Of a stretch of DNA of 64,000 nt, positions 35,257 to 43,752 are shown in pieces; positions within the stretch are counted from its first letter, which is position 1; every line of letters starts with the position of its first letter. Under the pieces are notes generated by a model that saw nothing but the letters and a program-made list of their open reading frames with translations, was not told the DNA's origin and did not search any database. The translations under genes were made by a program, and so were the position numbers. Source of the stretch: Nocardia brasiliensis IFM 10847. Lineage in GTDB: Bacteria; Actinomycetota; Actinomycetes; Mycobacteriales; Mycobacteriaceae. The stretch spans positions 24,633 to 88,632 of the forward strand of contig NZ_BAUA01000049.1 of assembly GCF_000710915.1 (NCBI RefSeq), read 5' to 3'.

Positions 35257-36494
35257 GGCGCCTCGATCGACGCGTGCGCGGGCAGGGTCGCATGCACGCA
35301 CCAACCGTCGGCTTCCGGTCCGGAGGTCAGCGCGCCGCCCAGCTCATCGAGGCGTTCGCGCAGGCCGCGCAGCCCGGCGCCGGTCGACAGCGCGGCGGCA
35401 GCGGGTGCCGCGGTGCCGCCGGAGCTGCGGACGGTGAGGTCCAGGGTGCGCTCGGTCCATGCGACACCGAGCGTGACGGTCGCGCCGCGACCCGCGTGTT
35501 TGCGGACATTGGTGAGGGATTCCTGGACGATCCGGTAGGCCGCGAGATCCGCGTCGGGTGTGAGCGGCCGGGCGGTTCCGGTGACGTCGAGGCGCACCTC
35601 CAGCTCGGCGCGCCGCGCGGCTTCGAGCAACCGTTCGACGTCGGCGAACCGGGCCGCTGCCGTGCCGTCCGGCGCGGGTGAGCGCAACAGCCCGAGCATG
35701 GAGTGCAATTCGGTCATCGCCTGGGTGCCCGCCTGCTCGATCACCTCCAGTGCCTGCTGCACGCGGCGGTCGCCGTCGGCGGCGAAGACGCGAGCCGCGC
35801 CGGCATGCAGAATCATGCCTGCCACGGCACCGGTGACGCTGTCGTGCAGTTCGTGTGCGAGCCGCAAACGCTGTGCGGCCAGCGCCTTTTCGGCCGCTGC
35901 GGCGAGTCGCTCCTGCTCGGCTCGGGCATGTTGGTCGCGCGCGTGCGCCAATCTGCCCAGACCCCAAGCGATACCGAGGAAGACCGTCCACGCCAGCGCG
36001 GCGGCCAGGAAGCCGCGCAGCTGGGACTCGACGGGTTCGGCCTGCGCGAACCGATAACTGAACAGTCCGAGCGGCAAGGCGGAGGCGACGAGCACCAGCC
36101 GTGCGGTGACCCCGGGTACCCGCCCCGCCACCGCATAGCTCGCCACCAGCAGGAAAGCGAACGGATAGTATTCCGGGACAACAAGATTCACCCCGGTGTA
36201 CAGCCACGCGACCAGCCACACCCGCAGCGGGAACCGGCGGCGCGCCAGCAGGCTCAGGCAGAGGCCGGCGACGGCGAGCGGTATCACCCAGAGCGGCAGC
36301 GTCGCACCACCGATCAGGTGCTGCTCCCCGCCCCAGAACGCCAGATCCACCGCGCCGGTGACGGATACCAGCGCGACGTCGACGGCGCGACCCCACCGCG
36401 ACGCGCCCCTGGTTTGCCGCGACTCCGTCACGACCGCCCGGCTTTCCCGGCCGGAGGTCCACCGGCCGCGACCGCTCGGCACCGGCCGCCGCAT
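35253..36494 (-). CDS. Membrane sensor histidine kinase, NarL-type
   Basis: This kinase of about 413 residues has five or six N-terminal transmembrane helices, a coiled linker, the phosphorylation motif RLRLAHELHDSVTGAVAGM and a HATPase domain (NVRKHAGRGA, GAGLRGLRERLDELGG). The ATP lid glycines are somewhat altered (VRSSGGTAAPAAAAL). Start is uncertain: GTG at 36431 would remove 21 arginine-rich residues that look non-family. Confidence 0.86.
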   Translation of the reverse strand: MRRPVPSGRGRWTSGRESRAVVTESRQTRGASRWGRAVDVALVSVTGAVDLAFWGGEQHLIGGATLPLWVIPLAVAGLCLSLLARRRFPLRVWLVAWLYTGVNLVVPEYYPFAFLLVASYAVAGRVPGVTARLVLVASALPLGLFSYRFAQAEPVESQLRGFLAAALAWTVFLGIAWGLGRLAHARDQHARAEQERLAAAAEKALAAQRLRLAHELHDSVTGAVAGMILHAGAARVFAADGDRRVQQALEVIEQAGTQAMTELHSMLGLLRSPAPDGTAAARFADVERLLEAARRAELEVRLDVTGTARPLTPDADLAAYRIVQESLTNVRKHAGRGATVTLGVAWTERTLDLTVRSSGGTAAPAAAALSTGAGLRGLRERLDELGGALTSGPEADGWCVHATLPAHASIEAP

Positions 36495-36620
36495 ACCGCT
36501 CGGCTCGCCGATATCTGCCGCGTCATGAGCAGCAGTTTCCCACGGATCAGGTCGGCAGGTCTGCGGTTCTACCCGCTCTAACCTGCCGAGATAGTGTTGC
36601 GGACGGTCGAATTCGTGGGA

Positions 36621-37076
36621 TCAGCCGCCGAATAGCCGGAAGATGAACCGCAGCGGGTCCTCCACCGGGATCTCGGGCAGCGTCGGCGGTGGTGCCTCGG
36701 CGAGCACCACGCGCACGGCCGCGACGATCTCGGCAGTGCTCGGCTGCTCGAACCCCGGGAAGCCCAGCGGATCTTCCTGGAGTACCACCGGCACACCACG
36801 CACCGGCGCGGCGGAGAACGCGGCAAGCTCCAGCAGCACCAGTTCGGCGGCGTCGGGGACCACCCGGACCCGCGCGACATCGATCACCTCGGCGATACCG
36901 TCCTCGGCCGCGAACACACCGACCCGCAACGACCGCGGCTGTTGCGCGAGCGCCTGGTTCAGCGGCGGGTCGACCAGGACGAATTCCGGTTCGATCAAAG
37001 TGCCCGCGCCGAGGACTTCCCCCGTGGCACCGGCCGCGTCGACCGCGTACACCACGACCAAGGTCCGCCTCGTCAT
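36621..37076 (-). CDS. Hypothetical protein of 151 residues
   Basis: A well-codon-biased frame starting MTRRTLVVVYAVDAAG. It is predicted to be mostly strands, with GAGTLIEPEFVLVDPPL recalling the first barrel of trypsin-like folds, but no catalytic triad is visible. It ends EDPLRFIFRLFGG. No signal peptide or membrane segment was seen. It is divergent from the LanKC gene, with their starts 175 bases apart, so it could be an accessory protein of that cluster. Confidence 0.6.
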   Translation of the reverse strand: MTRRTLVVVYAVDAAGATGEVLGAGTLIEPEFVLVDPPLNQALAQQPRSLRVGVFAAEDGIAEVIDVARVRVVPDAAELVLLELAAFSAAPVRGVPVVLQEDPLGFPGFEQPSTAEIVAAVRVVLAEAPPPTLPEIPVEDPLRFIFRLFGG

Positions 37077-37251
37077 GGGCAGCAGTGTCGCACGAATCGC
37101 ACTGCTACGACGGCGCGATGAGGTTTCTCGTCGTGGTGCGGTACGCGCACGACACCGCAGTAGGCCGATTCGCCGCAGGGTGCCGTCGGGCCATTCTTGA
37201 CTCGTTCGATTCCCCCGCCGACCAGGCCGAATCCGAGAGGACGTGACTCCA

Positions 37252-39879
37252 ATGGTGCAAGATACGGCGTTCACGTTCGCCCACCCCGACTACTACGAAC
37301 CCTTCGACCGTACCGACCCGGGCAGGCGCTACAACCCGACCCGGCCCCCGCACGGCTGGACCCGGCGCGAGTCCGAGGTGTGGACGCACTGGACTCCCCC
37401 GCATACCGAACTGCTGGCGCAGGGCTGGAAGGTGCACGTCTCCACGGCACTCGGCTCCGCCCAGCAGGTACTGGACGTGGTGAGCACCGCGTGTGCCGAC
37501 CTGGGCGTCGCCTTCAAGCATCTCACCGGCAGGCAGTACTTCCTCTGGCTGCACGGCAAGCACGGCAGCCGAGTGCAGAGCGGCAAGTTCTGCGCGGTGT
37601 ACCCGCCGACACCGCAGCTCGCGTACGCCCTGCTCGAACGGCTGGAACGCGAATTGTCCGGAGTCGCAGGGCCGTACGTGCTCACCGACCGCCGCTTCGG
37701 CACCTCACAGTGCGTGTCCTACCGCTACGGCGCGTTCCGTCCGCGCCATCGCCTGCAAGCCGACGGCACGCGGGTACCGACCATGCTCGCACTCGACGGC
37801 ACCGAGGTGCCCGACGAGCGCCGCCCGGGCTTCCTGCTGCCCGCGGGCGTCGCCGACCCGTTCGGCCCGGTGGCCGACGCGGACGGCGACGAGGACGTGA
37901 ACTTCCACGGTTACACCTTCGAAACCGTGCTGCAGCCGAGCAACGCCGGCGGCGCGTATCGCGCCCGCCGCGCGGACGGCACCCCGGTTTTCGTGAAAGA
38001 GGCTCGCGCCCACAACGGTTACGCGGGCACCGAGGACGCACGCACCCGGCTGGAGCGCGAGTATCTGACGCTGCGTGCCCTGCACGCCGCCGCCCCCGGC
38101 CTCGCCCCCGCGCCGGTCGAGCTGTTCACCGAATGGGAGCACACCTACCTCGTCACCGAATTCGTGCCGGGTCGCACACTCAGCAAGTGGACGGTCGCGA
38201 CGAATCCGCTGATCCACGCCGGAGCCGACCCGACCGTGTTCGCCGCCTACTACCGGCGGTGCGCACACCTGCTCGCGCAGCTCACGACCCAGTTGAGCAC
38301 CCTGCACGACCTCGGCTACGCCTTCGTCGACGTCTCCCCTGGCAACGTCCTGGTCGACGAGCACGACACGGTGCGGCTCATCGACTTCGAGGCCACTCAG
38401 CCCGTGGACCACCCGCTCGGCCTGCTCGGCACGCCCGGTTACGAACCGCCGGAATCCCGTGCGCCCGGGGCGCGGGCGAAGATCGATCCACTGCACGTCG
38501 ACGCCTACGGCCTGCGCGCGATCGCGCAACTGCTGGTCTTCCCGATGCACGAAGCCGCGCGGCGCAGCCCCGAGACGCTGGATCACCTGTACGCCGATCT
38601 TGCCGAATTGTGCCCTCCCCCAGCGGATTTATGGGCAACCGTGGTGCAGTCGCGGACCGCGCCCGCGGTGCGGCACCTGCCTTCACCCGAGGAAGTGCGT
38701 GGTGCGCCCGCCGAAGCGGTGCGGTGGCTGCGCGATCGGACGGCCGACGCCCTGACCCGCATGGCCGAGCTCACCAACCCGCGGTGGGTGTACCCCACTG
38801 CGCCGGAGGGACATCGGACCAACACCGCGTGCGTGGCCTACGGCACCGCCGGCGTGCTGCACGCCTTGCGCGCCGCCGAGCGCGACATCGATCCCGCGAT
38901 CGTCACACGATTGCGCGGCACGGCCCTGCGTGATCGGCATCGGACCGGGCCGGGCCTGCTGTACGGCAACGCCGGAATCGCCTGGGTGCTCGACGATCTC
39001 GGCGACCGTGATGCGGCGCTGACCCTCCTCGCCGCGGCGAGCGGCCACCGGCTGGCGACCGAGTCGCCGAGCTGGGGCGGCGGTGCGGCGGGCGTCGCGA
39101 TGACGCACCTGTCGTTCTTTCACCGCACCGGCGACGCTGCCCACCTCGAGCAGGCGCAACGACTGCTCGACGCGATACCCGACGGCGCGGCACTGCGCGC
39201 CGCGCTCGGCCCGGACCATCCGTCCGGCCTCGCGCACGGCAGGACCGGTATCGCGCTCGCCCTCTACTACCTGTCGATGTGCACCGGGGCCGACGAGCCG
39301 TTCGAACGCGGGCTACGGCTGCTGCGTGCCGAACTCGGGCACACCGAGCCGATCCCCGTCGGCGCGTTGGGTTTCCGGGTCTCGGACACCGACCGGCGCA
39401 ACATGCCGTACCTGGCATGCGGCAGCGCGGGCTACGCCTACGTCCTAGCCCGGTATCTCGGCCACCGGCCCGACCCGGAACTCGCCGCGGTGCTGCGCAG
39501 TTGTGTTCGCGCCGTTGGCATTCGGTTCACCGCGGCGCCCGGGCTGTGCCGAGGCCAGGCGGGCTTGACACTCGTACACGCCGACGTGGCGGCTCGATTC
39601 CGGGAAGAGAACTTCCTGCCCGACCCGGACCGCCGCGCGACCGCGCTGTTCAAGTACGCGATCGCGGACGGCACCGGCGTGCGCTGGCTCGGCGGCCTCG
39701 GACAGCGCCTCAGCGCCGATCTGGCCACCGGTTCCGCGGGCATCCTGCTGGCCCTGCAGCACGCCACCGCCGGCGTCGCCGATCCGCTGTTCACCCTCGA
39801 CCACTGCCTCGCCGAGCACACCGCTCAGCCCCCGGACCGACTGTCCGCAAAGCGCTTTCGGGAGGAGGTGAACCCATGA
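37252..39879 (+). CDS. Class III lanthipeptide synthetase LanKC
   Basis: This 875-residue trifunctional enzyme phosphorylates, eliminates and cyclises Ser and Cys residues of the precursor peptides. An N-terminal lyase-like part (HPDYYEPFDR) is followed by a kinase-like domain around residues 220-440 (VFVKEARAHNG, VDVSPGNVLV near 361, LIDFEA near 377). A LanC-like cyclase domain makes up the rest. In the cyclase, Cys723 (YLACGSAG) and Cys766 (LCRGQAG) occupy two zinc-ligand positions, but the usual His after the second Cys is Arg. That incomplete set fits class III rather than class IV. ATG 37252 has AGAGGA at proper spacing; GTG 37243 is too close. Confidence 0.9.
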   Translation: MVQDTAFTFAHPDYYEPFDRTDPGRRYNPTRPPHGWTRRESEVWTHWTPPHTELLAQGWKVHVSTALGSAQQVLDVVSTACADLGVAFKHLTGRQYFLWLHGKHGSRVQSGKFCAVYPPTPQLAYALLERLERELSGVAGPYVLTDRRFGTSQCVSYRYGAFRPRHRLQADGTRVPTMLALDGTEVPDERRPGFLLPAGVADPFGPVADADGDEDVNFHGYTFETVLQPSNAGGAYRARRADGTPVFVKEARAHNGYAGTEDARTRLEREYLTLRALHAAAPGLAPAPVELFTEWEHTYLVTEFVPGRTLSKWTVATNPLIHAGADPTVFAAYYRRCAHLLAQLTTQLSTLHDLGYAFVDVSPGNVLVDEHDTVRLIDFEATQPVDHPLGLLGTPGYEPPESRAPGARAKIDPLHVDAYGLRAIAQLLVFPMHEAARRSPETLDHLYADLAELCPPPADLWATVVQSRTAPAVRHLPSPEEVRGAPAEAVRWLRDRTADALTRMAELTNPRWVYPTAPEGHRTNTACVAYGTAGVLHALRAAERDIDPAIVTRLRGTALRDRHRTGPGLLYGNAGIAWVLDDLGDRDAALTLLAAASGHRLATESPSWGGGAAGVAMTHLSFFHRTGDAAHLEQAQRLLDAIPDGAALRAALGPDHPSGLAHGRTGIALALYYLSMCTGADEPFERGLRLLRAELGHTEPIPVGALGFRVSDTDRRNMPYLACGSAGYAYVLARYLGHRPDPELAAVLRSCVRAVGIRFTAAPGLCRGQAGLTLVHADVAARFREENFLPDPDRRATALFKYAIADGTGVRWLGGLGQRLSADLATGSAGILLALQHATAGVADPLFTLDHCLAEHTAQPPDRLSAKRFREEVNP

Positions 39880-39986
39880 CCAAGGTGCTGAAGCTCCAGC
39901 TGCACGCCGACCCCGAGCTCGGCGACGACGCGCCGCTCAGCTCGTACAGCGAGCACCACTGCAACCAGGAGGAGGTGGTGGTCTGA
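39876..39986 (+). CDS. Lanthipeptide precursor 1
   Basis: This 36-residue peptide overlaps the LanKC stop (ATGA) and has a GGAGGAGGTG ribosome site. The leader begins MTKVLKLQLHADPELGDDAP and contains an L-x-L-Q motif like the recognition motif of class III leaders. The core SSYSEHHCNQEEVVV contains Ser-x2-Ser-x3-Cys (SYSEHHC with the preceding Ser), the pattern converted to labionin or to lanthionine plus dehydroalanine. Its last codons, GAG GAG GTG GTG GTC, double as a ribosome site for the overlapping second copy. Confidence 0.9.
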   Translation: MTKVLKLQLHADPELGDDAPLSSYSEHHCNQEEVVV

Positions 39987-40063
39987 GCCCGGCCGAACTC
40001 GGCGCCGACACGCCGTTCAGCGCCACCAGCGTCCATCACTGCGGCTCGGACGACGACCAATAG
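39983..40063 (+). CDS. Lanthipeptide precursor copy 2, CTG start and missing leader
   Basis: Directly overlapping the stop of precursor 1 (CTGA) is a frame that can begin at CTG 39983 and encodes SPAELGADTPFSATSVHHCGSDDDQ after the start. It aligns with the ELGDDAP-core part of its neighbours and keeps Ser-x2-Ser-x3-Cys, but lacks the MTKVLKLQL half of the leader. GGAGGAGGTG followed by five bases stands before the CTG, exactly as before the ATG of precursor 1. It may be a rare CTG-initiated peptide, a core reached by -1 frameshifting from precursor 1, or a decaying copy. Confidence 0.5.
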   Translation: MSPAELGADTPFSATSVHHCGSDDDQ

Positions 40064-40098
40064 CGACCCGAACCACGAATCGAGAGGAGGTGAACAAC

Positions 40099-40224
40099 AT
40101 GACCAAGGTACTGAAGCTCCAGCTGCAGTCCGACCCGGAGCTCGGCGACGACGCGCCGATGAGTTCCTACAGCGAGCACCACTGCGGCGGCGGCCAGGGC
40201 GGCGGCTCGGAAGAGGTGCTGTAG
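40099..40224 (+). CDS. Lanthipeptide precursor 3
   Basis: This 41-residue peptide is nearly identical to precursor 1 in leader (MTKVLKLQLQSDPELGDDAP) and ring region (MSSYSEHHC), but has a Gly-rich tail, GGGQGGGSEEVL. An AGAGGAGGTG site precedes the ATG. The ring motif is Ser-x2-Ser-x3-Cys. The two peptides would give the same ring with different C-terminal tails. Confidence 0.9.
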   Translation: MTKVLKLQLQSDPELGDDAPMSSYSEHHCGGGQGGGSEEVL

Positions 40225-40233
40225 TCCGACGAT

Positions 40234-40264
40234 CGCCGGGCGCGGGTGCTACCCGCGCCCGGCG
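40234..40264. terminator. Perfect 14-bp hairpin between precursors 3 and 4
   Basis: CGCCGGGCGCGGGT, loop GCT, then ACCCGCGCCCGGCG. There is no T-tract. In high-GC actinobacteria such stems act as terminators, partial terminators or RNA-stabilising ends. It would separate LanKC and precursors 1-3 from precursor 4, the exporter and the protease. Confidence 0.6.
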
Positions 40265-40294
40265 AAATCTCTTGTATCCCAGAAGGAAAGAAAC

Positions 40295-40411
40295 ATGGAA
40301 AACCAGAACATGGTCGCGCTGGCGACCATGAGCACCGATGACGATCTGATCGACGACGCGCCGATCAGTGTGTTCTCCGTCGTCTATTGCGACGACGCGT
40401 ATTTCGGGTGA
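40295..40411 (+). CDS. Divergent lanthipeptide precursor 4
   Basis: This 38-residue peptide starts MENQNMVALATMSTDDDLI. It shares DDAP before the core, and its core ISVFSVVYCDDAYFG keeps Ser-x2-Ser-x3-Cys with a hydrophobic ring content quite unlike the SYSEHH of the others. The leader lacks the L-x-L-Q motif; VALATM may take its place. A GAAGGAAAG site precedes the ATG. It lies after the hairpin and next to the exporter gene, so it could be made at a different level or processed as a second product. Confidence 0.8.
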   Translation: MENQNMVALATMSTDDDLIDDAPISVFSVVYCDDAYFG

Positions 40412-40415
40412 AACG

Positions 40416-41681
40416 ATGAGTACCTCAGCTACCGTGGCCTCCCCCGCGGCCGATCTTCGGCGCTACCGGGTCGCGCAGGCGGCCTCGACGTTCGGCAGCA
40501 CCCTCACCGGCACCGCGGTCTCCGTGGTCGCGGTCGTCGGTTTGGGCGCGGGGCCGCACGCGGTTTCGCTCATCGTGACCAGCGCGATGATCCCGCCGCT
40601 GGTGCTCGGGCCGGCGGCCGGGGTGCTCCTCGACCGGGTGCGCAGACCACGCCGGCTGCTCATCGCGGCCGACCTGGTCGCCGCGGCGGCGGTGCTGTGC
40701 TGCGCCGCCACGATGGGCGCGGGCGTGCTGACCGTGGTCGGGCTGGCCGCGCTGTCGTTCGTCCTCGGGCTGGCCAGGGTGGTGATCGAAGGCTTGTACT
40801 TCGCCCACCTGGCCACGCTCGGGATCACCGATCTCGGCCGGGCGCGCGCCGGATTGCAGTCGACGACGATGCTGACCCGATCGATCGGCGCTTCGGTCGC
40901 CGGGCCGATGGTCACGACGATCGGCGCGGCGGCGATGTTCGCCGGTGACGCGCTCACCTATCTGTTCAGTGCCTACTGCCTGGCCGGACTCGACGCGCCC
41001 GACCGGCGCCAGACCGCACCGCGCAGCGGCTTCGGGCGCGAATTCCTCGACGGCGTAACGGCTTTGCGCGGTCACCCGCTACTGGCAGCATTGGCGATGT
41101 ACCTGCTGGTGGGTGGGGCCGCGGCGGGCGGCACCGCCGCTTTGCGAGCGGTGTTCCTGCTCGACGAAGTCGCGATACCCGTTGCGGTGTACGGAATTCC
41201 GGCGGTCGTGGCGACGCTGTTCGCCGCGGCCGGTGCGCTGCTGGCCCCGCGCCTGCACGCCAAGGCGGTGCCCGCCCGGCGAGTACTCGCCGTCACGGTA
41301 CTCGGTGGCGCCGTCGGCACGGCGCTGTTGCCGATGGCCACCGGACCGACAGCGATGGTGTTGCTCGCCGCCTGCCTCGGGGCCGCCGTGCCGATGTTCT
41401 TCGGCGCGGTACTCAACATCGCGCTGGTGACGGTGCTGGGCGATGGTGTCGGCGACGGGTACTTCGCCCGGGTCGGTGCGCTGCTGGCCACCGGGACCAC
41501 GGCGGCGAACCTGCTCGGCGCGCTGCTGGGCGGCGTGCTCGGCGAGCGATTCGGTGCCCGCACCGGGATCTGGTCGTTCGTCGCCGCCGATCTCGTTGCT
41601 TCCCTGGTATTTCTGCTGTTCGTCGGCCGCACACCCGCCGCCCGCGACAGCGTTGCCGATCCGATGGTGAAGGTGGCGTGA
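40416..41681 (+). CDS. MFS transporter, probable lanthipeptide exporter
   Basis: This 421-residue major facilitator protein has 12 predicted membrane helices. It includes the loop motif AGVLLDRVRRPRRLLIAADL after helix 2 and resembles MFS_3-type efflux proteins. The ATG at 40416 lies five bases after precursor 4 and its stop overlaps the peptidase gene, so the three are one unit. Export of the modified peptide is the likely role; self-resistance is another option. An in-frame ATG-like start further upstream overlaps precursor 4 and is rejected. Confidence 0.85.
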   Translation: MSTSATVASPAADLRRYRVAQAASTFGSTLTGTAVSVVAVVGLGAGPHAVSLIVTSAMIPPLVLGPAAGVLLDRVRRPRRLLIAADLVAAAAVLCCAATMGAGVLTVVGLAALSFVLGLARVVIEGLYFAHLATLGITDLGRARAGLQSTTMLTRSIGASVAGPMVTTIGAAAMFAGDALTYLFSAYCLAGLDAPDRRQTAPRSGFGREFLDGVTALRGHPLLAALAMYLLVGGAAAGGTAALRAVFLLDEVAIPVAVYGIPAVVATLFAAAGALLAPRLHAKAVPARRVLAVTVLGGAVGTALLPMATGPTAMVLLAACLGAAVPMFFGAVLNIALVTVLGDGVGDGYFARVGALLATGTTAANLLGALLGGVLGERFGARTGIWSFVAADLVASLVFLLFVGRTPAARDSVADPMVKVA

Positions 41682-43714
41682 TGACTGCTGAATACCCCTA
41701 TATCGCCGCGTCGGACACGTGGGATGTGCTGCATGGCAATCGAATTCCCGACCCGTTCCGGCGGCTGGAGGATCTGGCCGACCCGGGCAACCGCGCCTGG
41801 GTGCGGTCCCAGCGCCAACTGGCCGACAGCTACCTCGACGCGCTGCCCGGTCAGGATCGGTTGCGAGAGGTGTTGCGCGACATCATTGTCGCGGGGCCGA
41901 CCGCGTCTCCGGTGAAATCCGGCGGCGCCCGCCGGTTCCGGGTGGGTCGGACGCATTCCGCGGGACCGTGGCAGTTGGAGGTCGCCGACGGTCCGCAGGG
42001 CGAGTGGCGGACGCTGCTCGATGCGGCGGTGCTCGGCAAAGGTGCGATCCTGCGGCGCTGGACGCCCTCGCCCGACGGCCGGTTCGTCGCCGTGCAGGCC
42101 AGTGTCGGCGGCGCCGAGGACACGACCCCGCTCGCTCTGCTCGACGCCGCCACCGGCACAGTGCTGCACACGTGCCCGCTGACCCGGTACGCACCGGTGG
42201 AGTGGCTGGCCGACGGCAGTGGCTACTTCTATGTGCGGGGACACGAGAACGGTTGCGGCAGTGGGGTGTACCGGCATCGGGTGGGCACCCGGCTCGCCGA
42301 CGACGAACTCCTCGTCGGCGACGAGAACCCCGTCGGCCGCTACCATCTCACCTTCTGGCACAACCGCTGGCTCATCGTCACCGGGCGGGCGGGCACCAGC
42401 CGGACCACCCGCGTCTCGATCGCCGATCTGCGCGAAGGGGGTTCGTTGCGTCCGCTCGAACTCGGTGGGCTCTCCTCCGCCGGGGTCGTGCTCGATGCGG
42501 CGGGCCGCATCTTCGCGATCTCCACCGCCACTTGCGAATTCGGGCAGCTGCTCGTCGCCGAACCCCTGCCGACGGGCGGGTGGGGCTCGTGGCGGGTACT
42601 GGTCCGGGCCGCGGAGCCCGCGGTGCTGGCCGCGTTCGCGCTGGCCCCGGCCGACGGCGGGGACCGGCTTCTGATCCTGCGCACCAGAGACGGCTACGCC
42701 GAGCTGTCGGTGCACGACGCAGTGCGCGGCGACTGGTTGTTCGACGCCGAATTGCCCGGCGCCGGAACGGTTGCGGGCATCAGATCCACCGACGAACCCG
42801 GCGTGCTGGTGCTGAGCTACACCGACTGGATCCGGCCGCTCGGCGCCTGGCGACTGGACCTGCGGTCGGGGCAGGTGTGCCCGACCGAGACCGTCTCACG
42901 CGAACTGCCCGGCATCACCGTCACCCGCGCGACCTACCGCTCCGCCGACGACACCGAGGTGCCCGTCACGGTGCTCGCACCCGCCGGTCCACCGGTGCCG
43001 AGACCCACGATCCTCAGTTGCTACGGCGGCTTCGGCATCACCTTCCGGCCCGGCTATCAACCGGACGGACTCACCTGGGTGCTGGCCGGCGGCGTGATGG
43101 CCATCGCCGGGGTGCGCGGCGGCGGCGAACGCGGGCGGCGCTGGCACCGGGACGGGGCCGGCCTGCACAAGCTCAACGCGTTCGCCGACCTGCACGCGGC
43201 GGGTGACTGGCTGGTAAATACCGGTTGGACGCGGCGCGGCGCACTCGCACTGCTCGGCGGCAGCAACGGCGGGCTGATGGCGGTCGGCGCCATGGTGCAG
43301 CGGCCCGCGGACTATGCCGCGGTGGTCAGCGCGGGCGCTCCGCTGGACATGGTGCGCTACGAACGATGGGGGCTCGGTCGCGCGTGGCGGGAGGAGTACG
43401 GCTCCGCCGACGATCCCGCGGCACTGCCGGTGCTGCTGCGCTACTCGCCCTATTACAACGTCACCGCGCACACCGGGGAGGAACCGCGCCGCTGGCCGCC
43501 CGCCCTGTTCACCACCGGTGACAGCGACACCCGCGTGCCGCCCGTGCACTCGTGCAAGATGGTCGCCGCGCTGCAACGCGAGACCGGCGGCCCGGTGCTG
43601 CTCGACGTGATCGTCGGCAAGGGCCACGCGGGCGGCGGCCCGTCCTCCGACCGCGCGCTCATCTGCCTGCTCGCCTTCGTCGCCCAGCACACCGGATTGG
43701 CGCTCGAAGAGTGA
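41681..43714 (+). CDS. Prolyl oligopeptidase family protease, probable leader peptidase
   Basis: This 677-residue S9 serine protease has an N-terminal seven-bladed propeller (starting after the YPYIAASDTWDVLHG segment, with SPDGRFVAV and WLADGSGYFYVRG) and a C-terminal alpha/beta hydrolase. The triad is Ser528 (GGSNGG), Asp616 (DSDTRVPP) and His649 (GKGHAGG). Prolyl oligopeptidases remove leaders in some class III lanthipeptide clusters, and each core here is preceded by a proline (DDAP or DTPF). No signal peptide is seen, so cleavage would be cytoplasmic. It could also have a general peptide role, but operon position argues for processing. Confidence 0.88.
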   Translation: MTAEYPYIAASDTWDVLHGNRIPDPFRRLEDLADPGNRAWVRSQRQLADSYLDALPGQDRLREVLRDIIVAGPTASPVKSGGARRFRVGRTHSAGPWQLEVADGPQGEWRTLLDAAVLGKGAILRRWTPSPDGRFVAVQASVGGAEDTTPLALLDAATGTVLHTCPLTRYAPVEWLADGSGYFYVRGHENGCGSGVYRHRVGTRLADDELLVGDENPVGRYHLTFWHNRWLIVTGRAGTSRTTRVSIADLREGGSLRPLELGGLSSAGVVLDAAGRIFAISTATCEFGQLLVAEPLPTGGWGSWRVLVRAAEPAVLAAFALAPADGGDRLLILRTRDGYAELSVHDAVRGDWLFDAELPGAGTVAGIRSTDEPGVLVLSYTDWIRPLGAWRLDLRSGQVCPTETVSRELPGITVTRATYRSADDTEVPVTVLAPAGPPVPRPTILSCYGGFGITFRPGYQPDGLTWVLAGGVMAIAGVRGGGERGRRWHRDGAGLHKLNAFADLHAAGDWLVNTGWTRRGALALLGGSNGGLMAVGAMVQRPADYAAVVSAGAPLDMVRYERWGLGRAWREEYGSADDPAALPVLLRYSPYYNVTAHTGEEPRRWPPALFTTGDSDTRVPPVHSCKMVAALQRETGGPVLLDVIVGKGHAGGGPSSDRALICLLAFVAQHTGLALEE

Positions 43715-43724
43715 GCCGAGGATC

Positions 43725-43752
43725 GGCCGTCGTCACGATCCGGGCGACGGCC
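43725..43752. terminator. Bidirectional hairpin between peptidase and TetR genes
   Basis: GGCCGTCG and CGACGGCC form an 8-bp stem with a 12-base loop between two convergent genes. It overlaps the last codons of the TetR gene. No T-tract follows. Confidence 0.5.

Noticed and set aside
37252..39879. Class IV (LanL) synthetase
   Set aside because: The third zinc ligand is Arg in LCRGQAG, and the small precursors with S-x2-S-x3-C and a prolyl oligopeptidase fit class III.
40368..40415. Upstream start for the MFS transporter
   Set aside because: It would lie within precursor 4 in another frame; the ATG at 40416 directly after the precursor stop has the expected MFS N-terminus.
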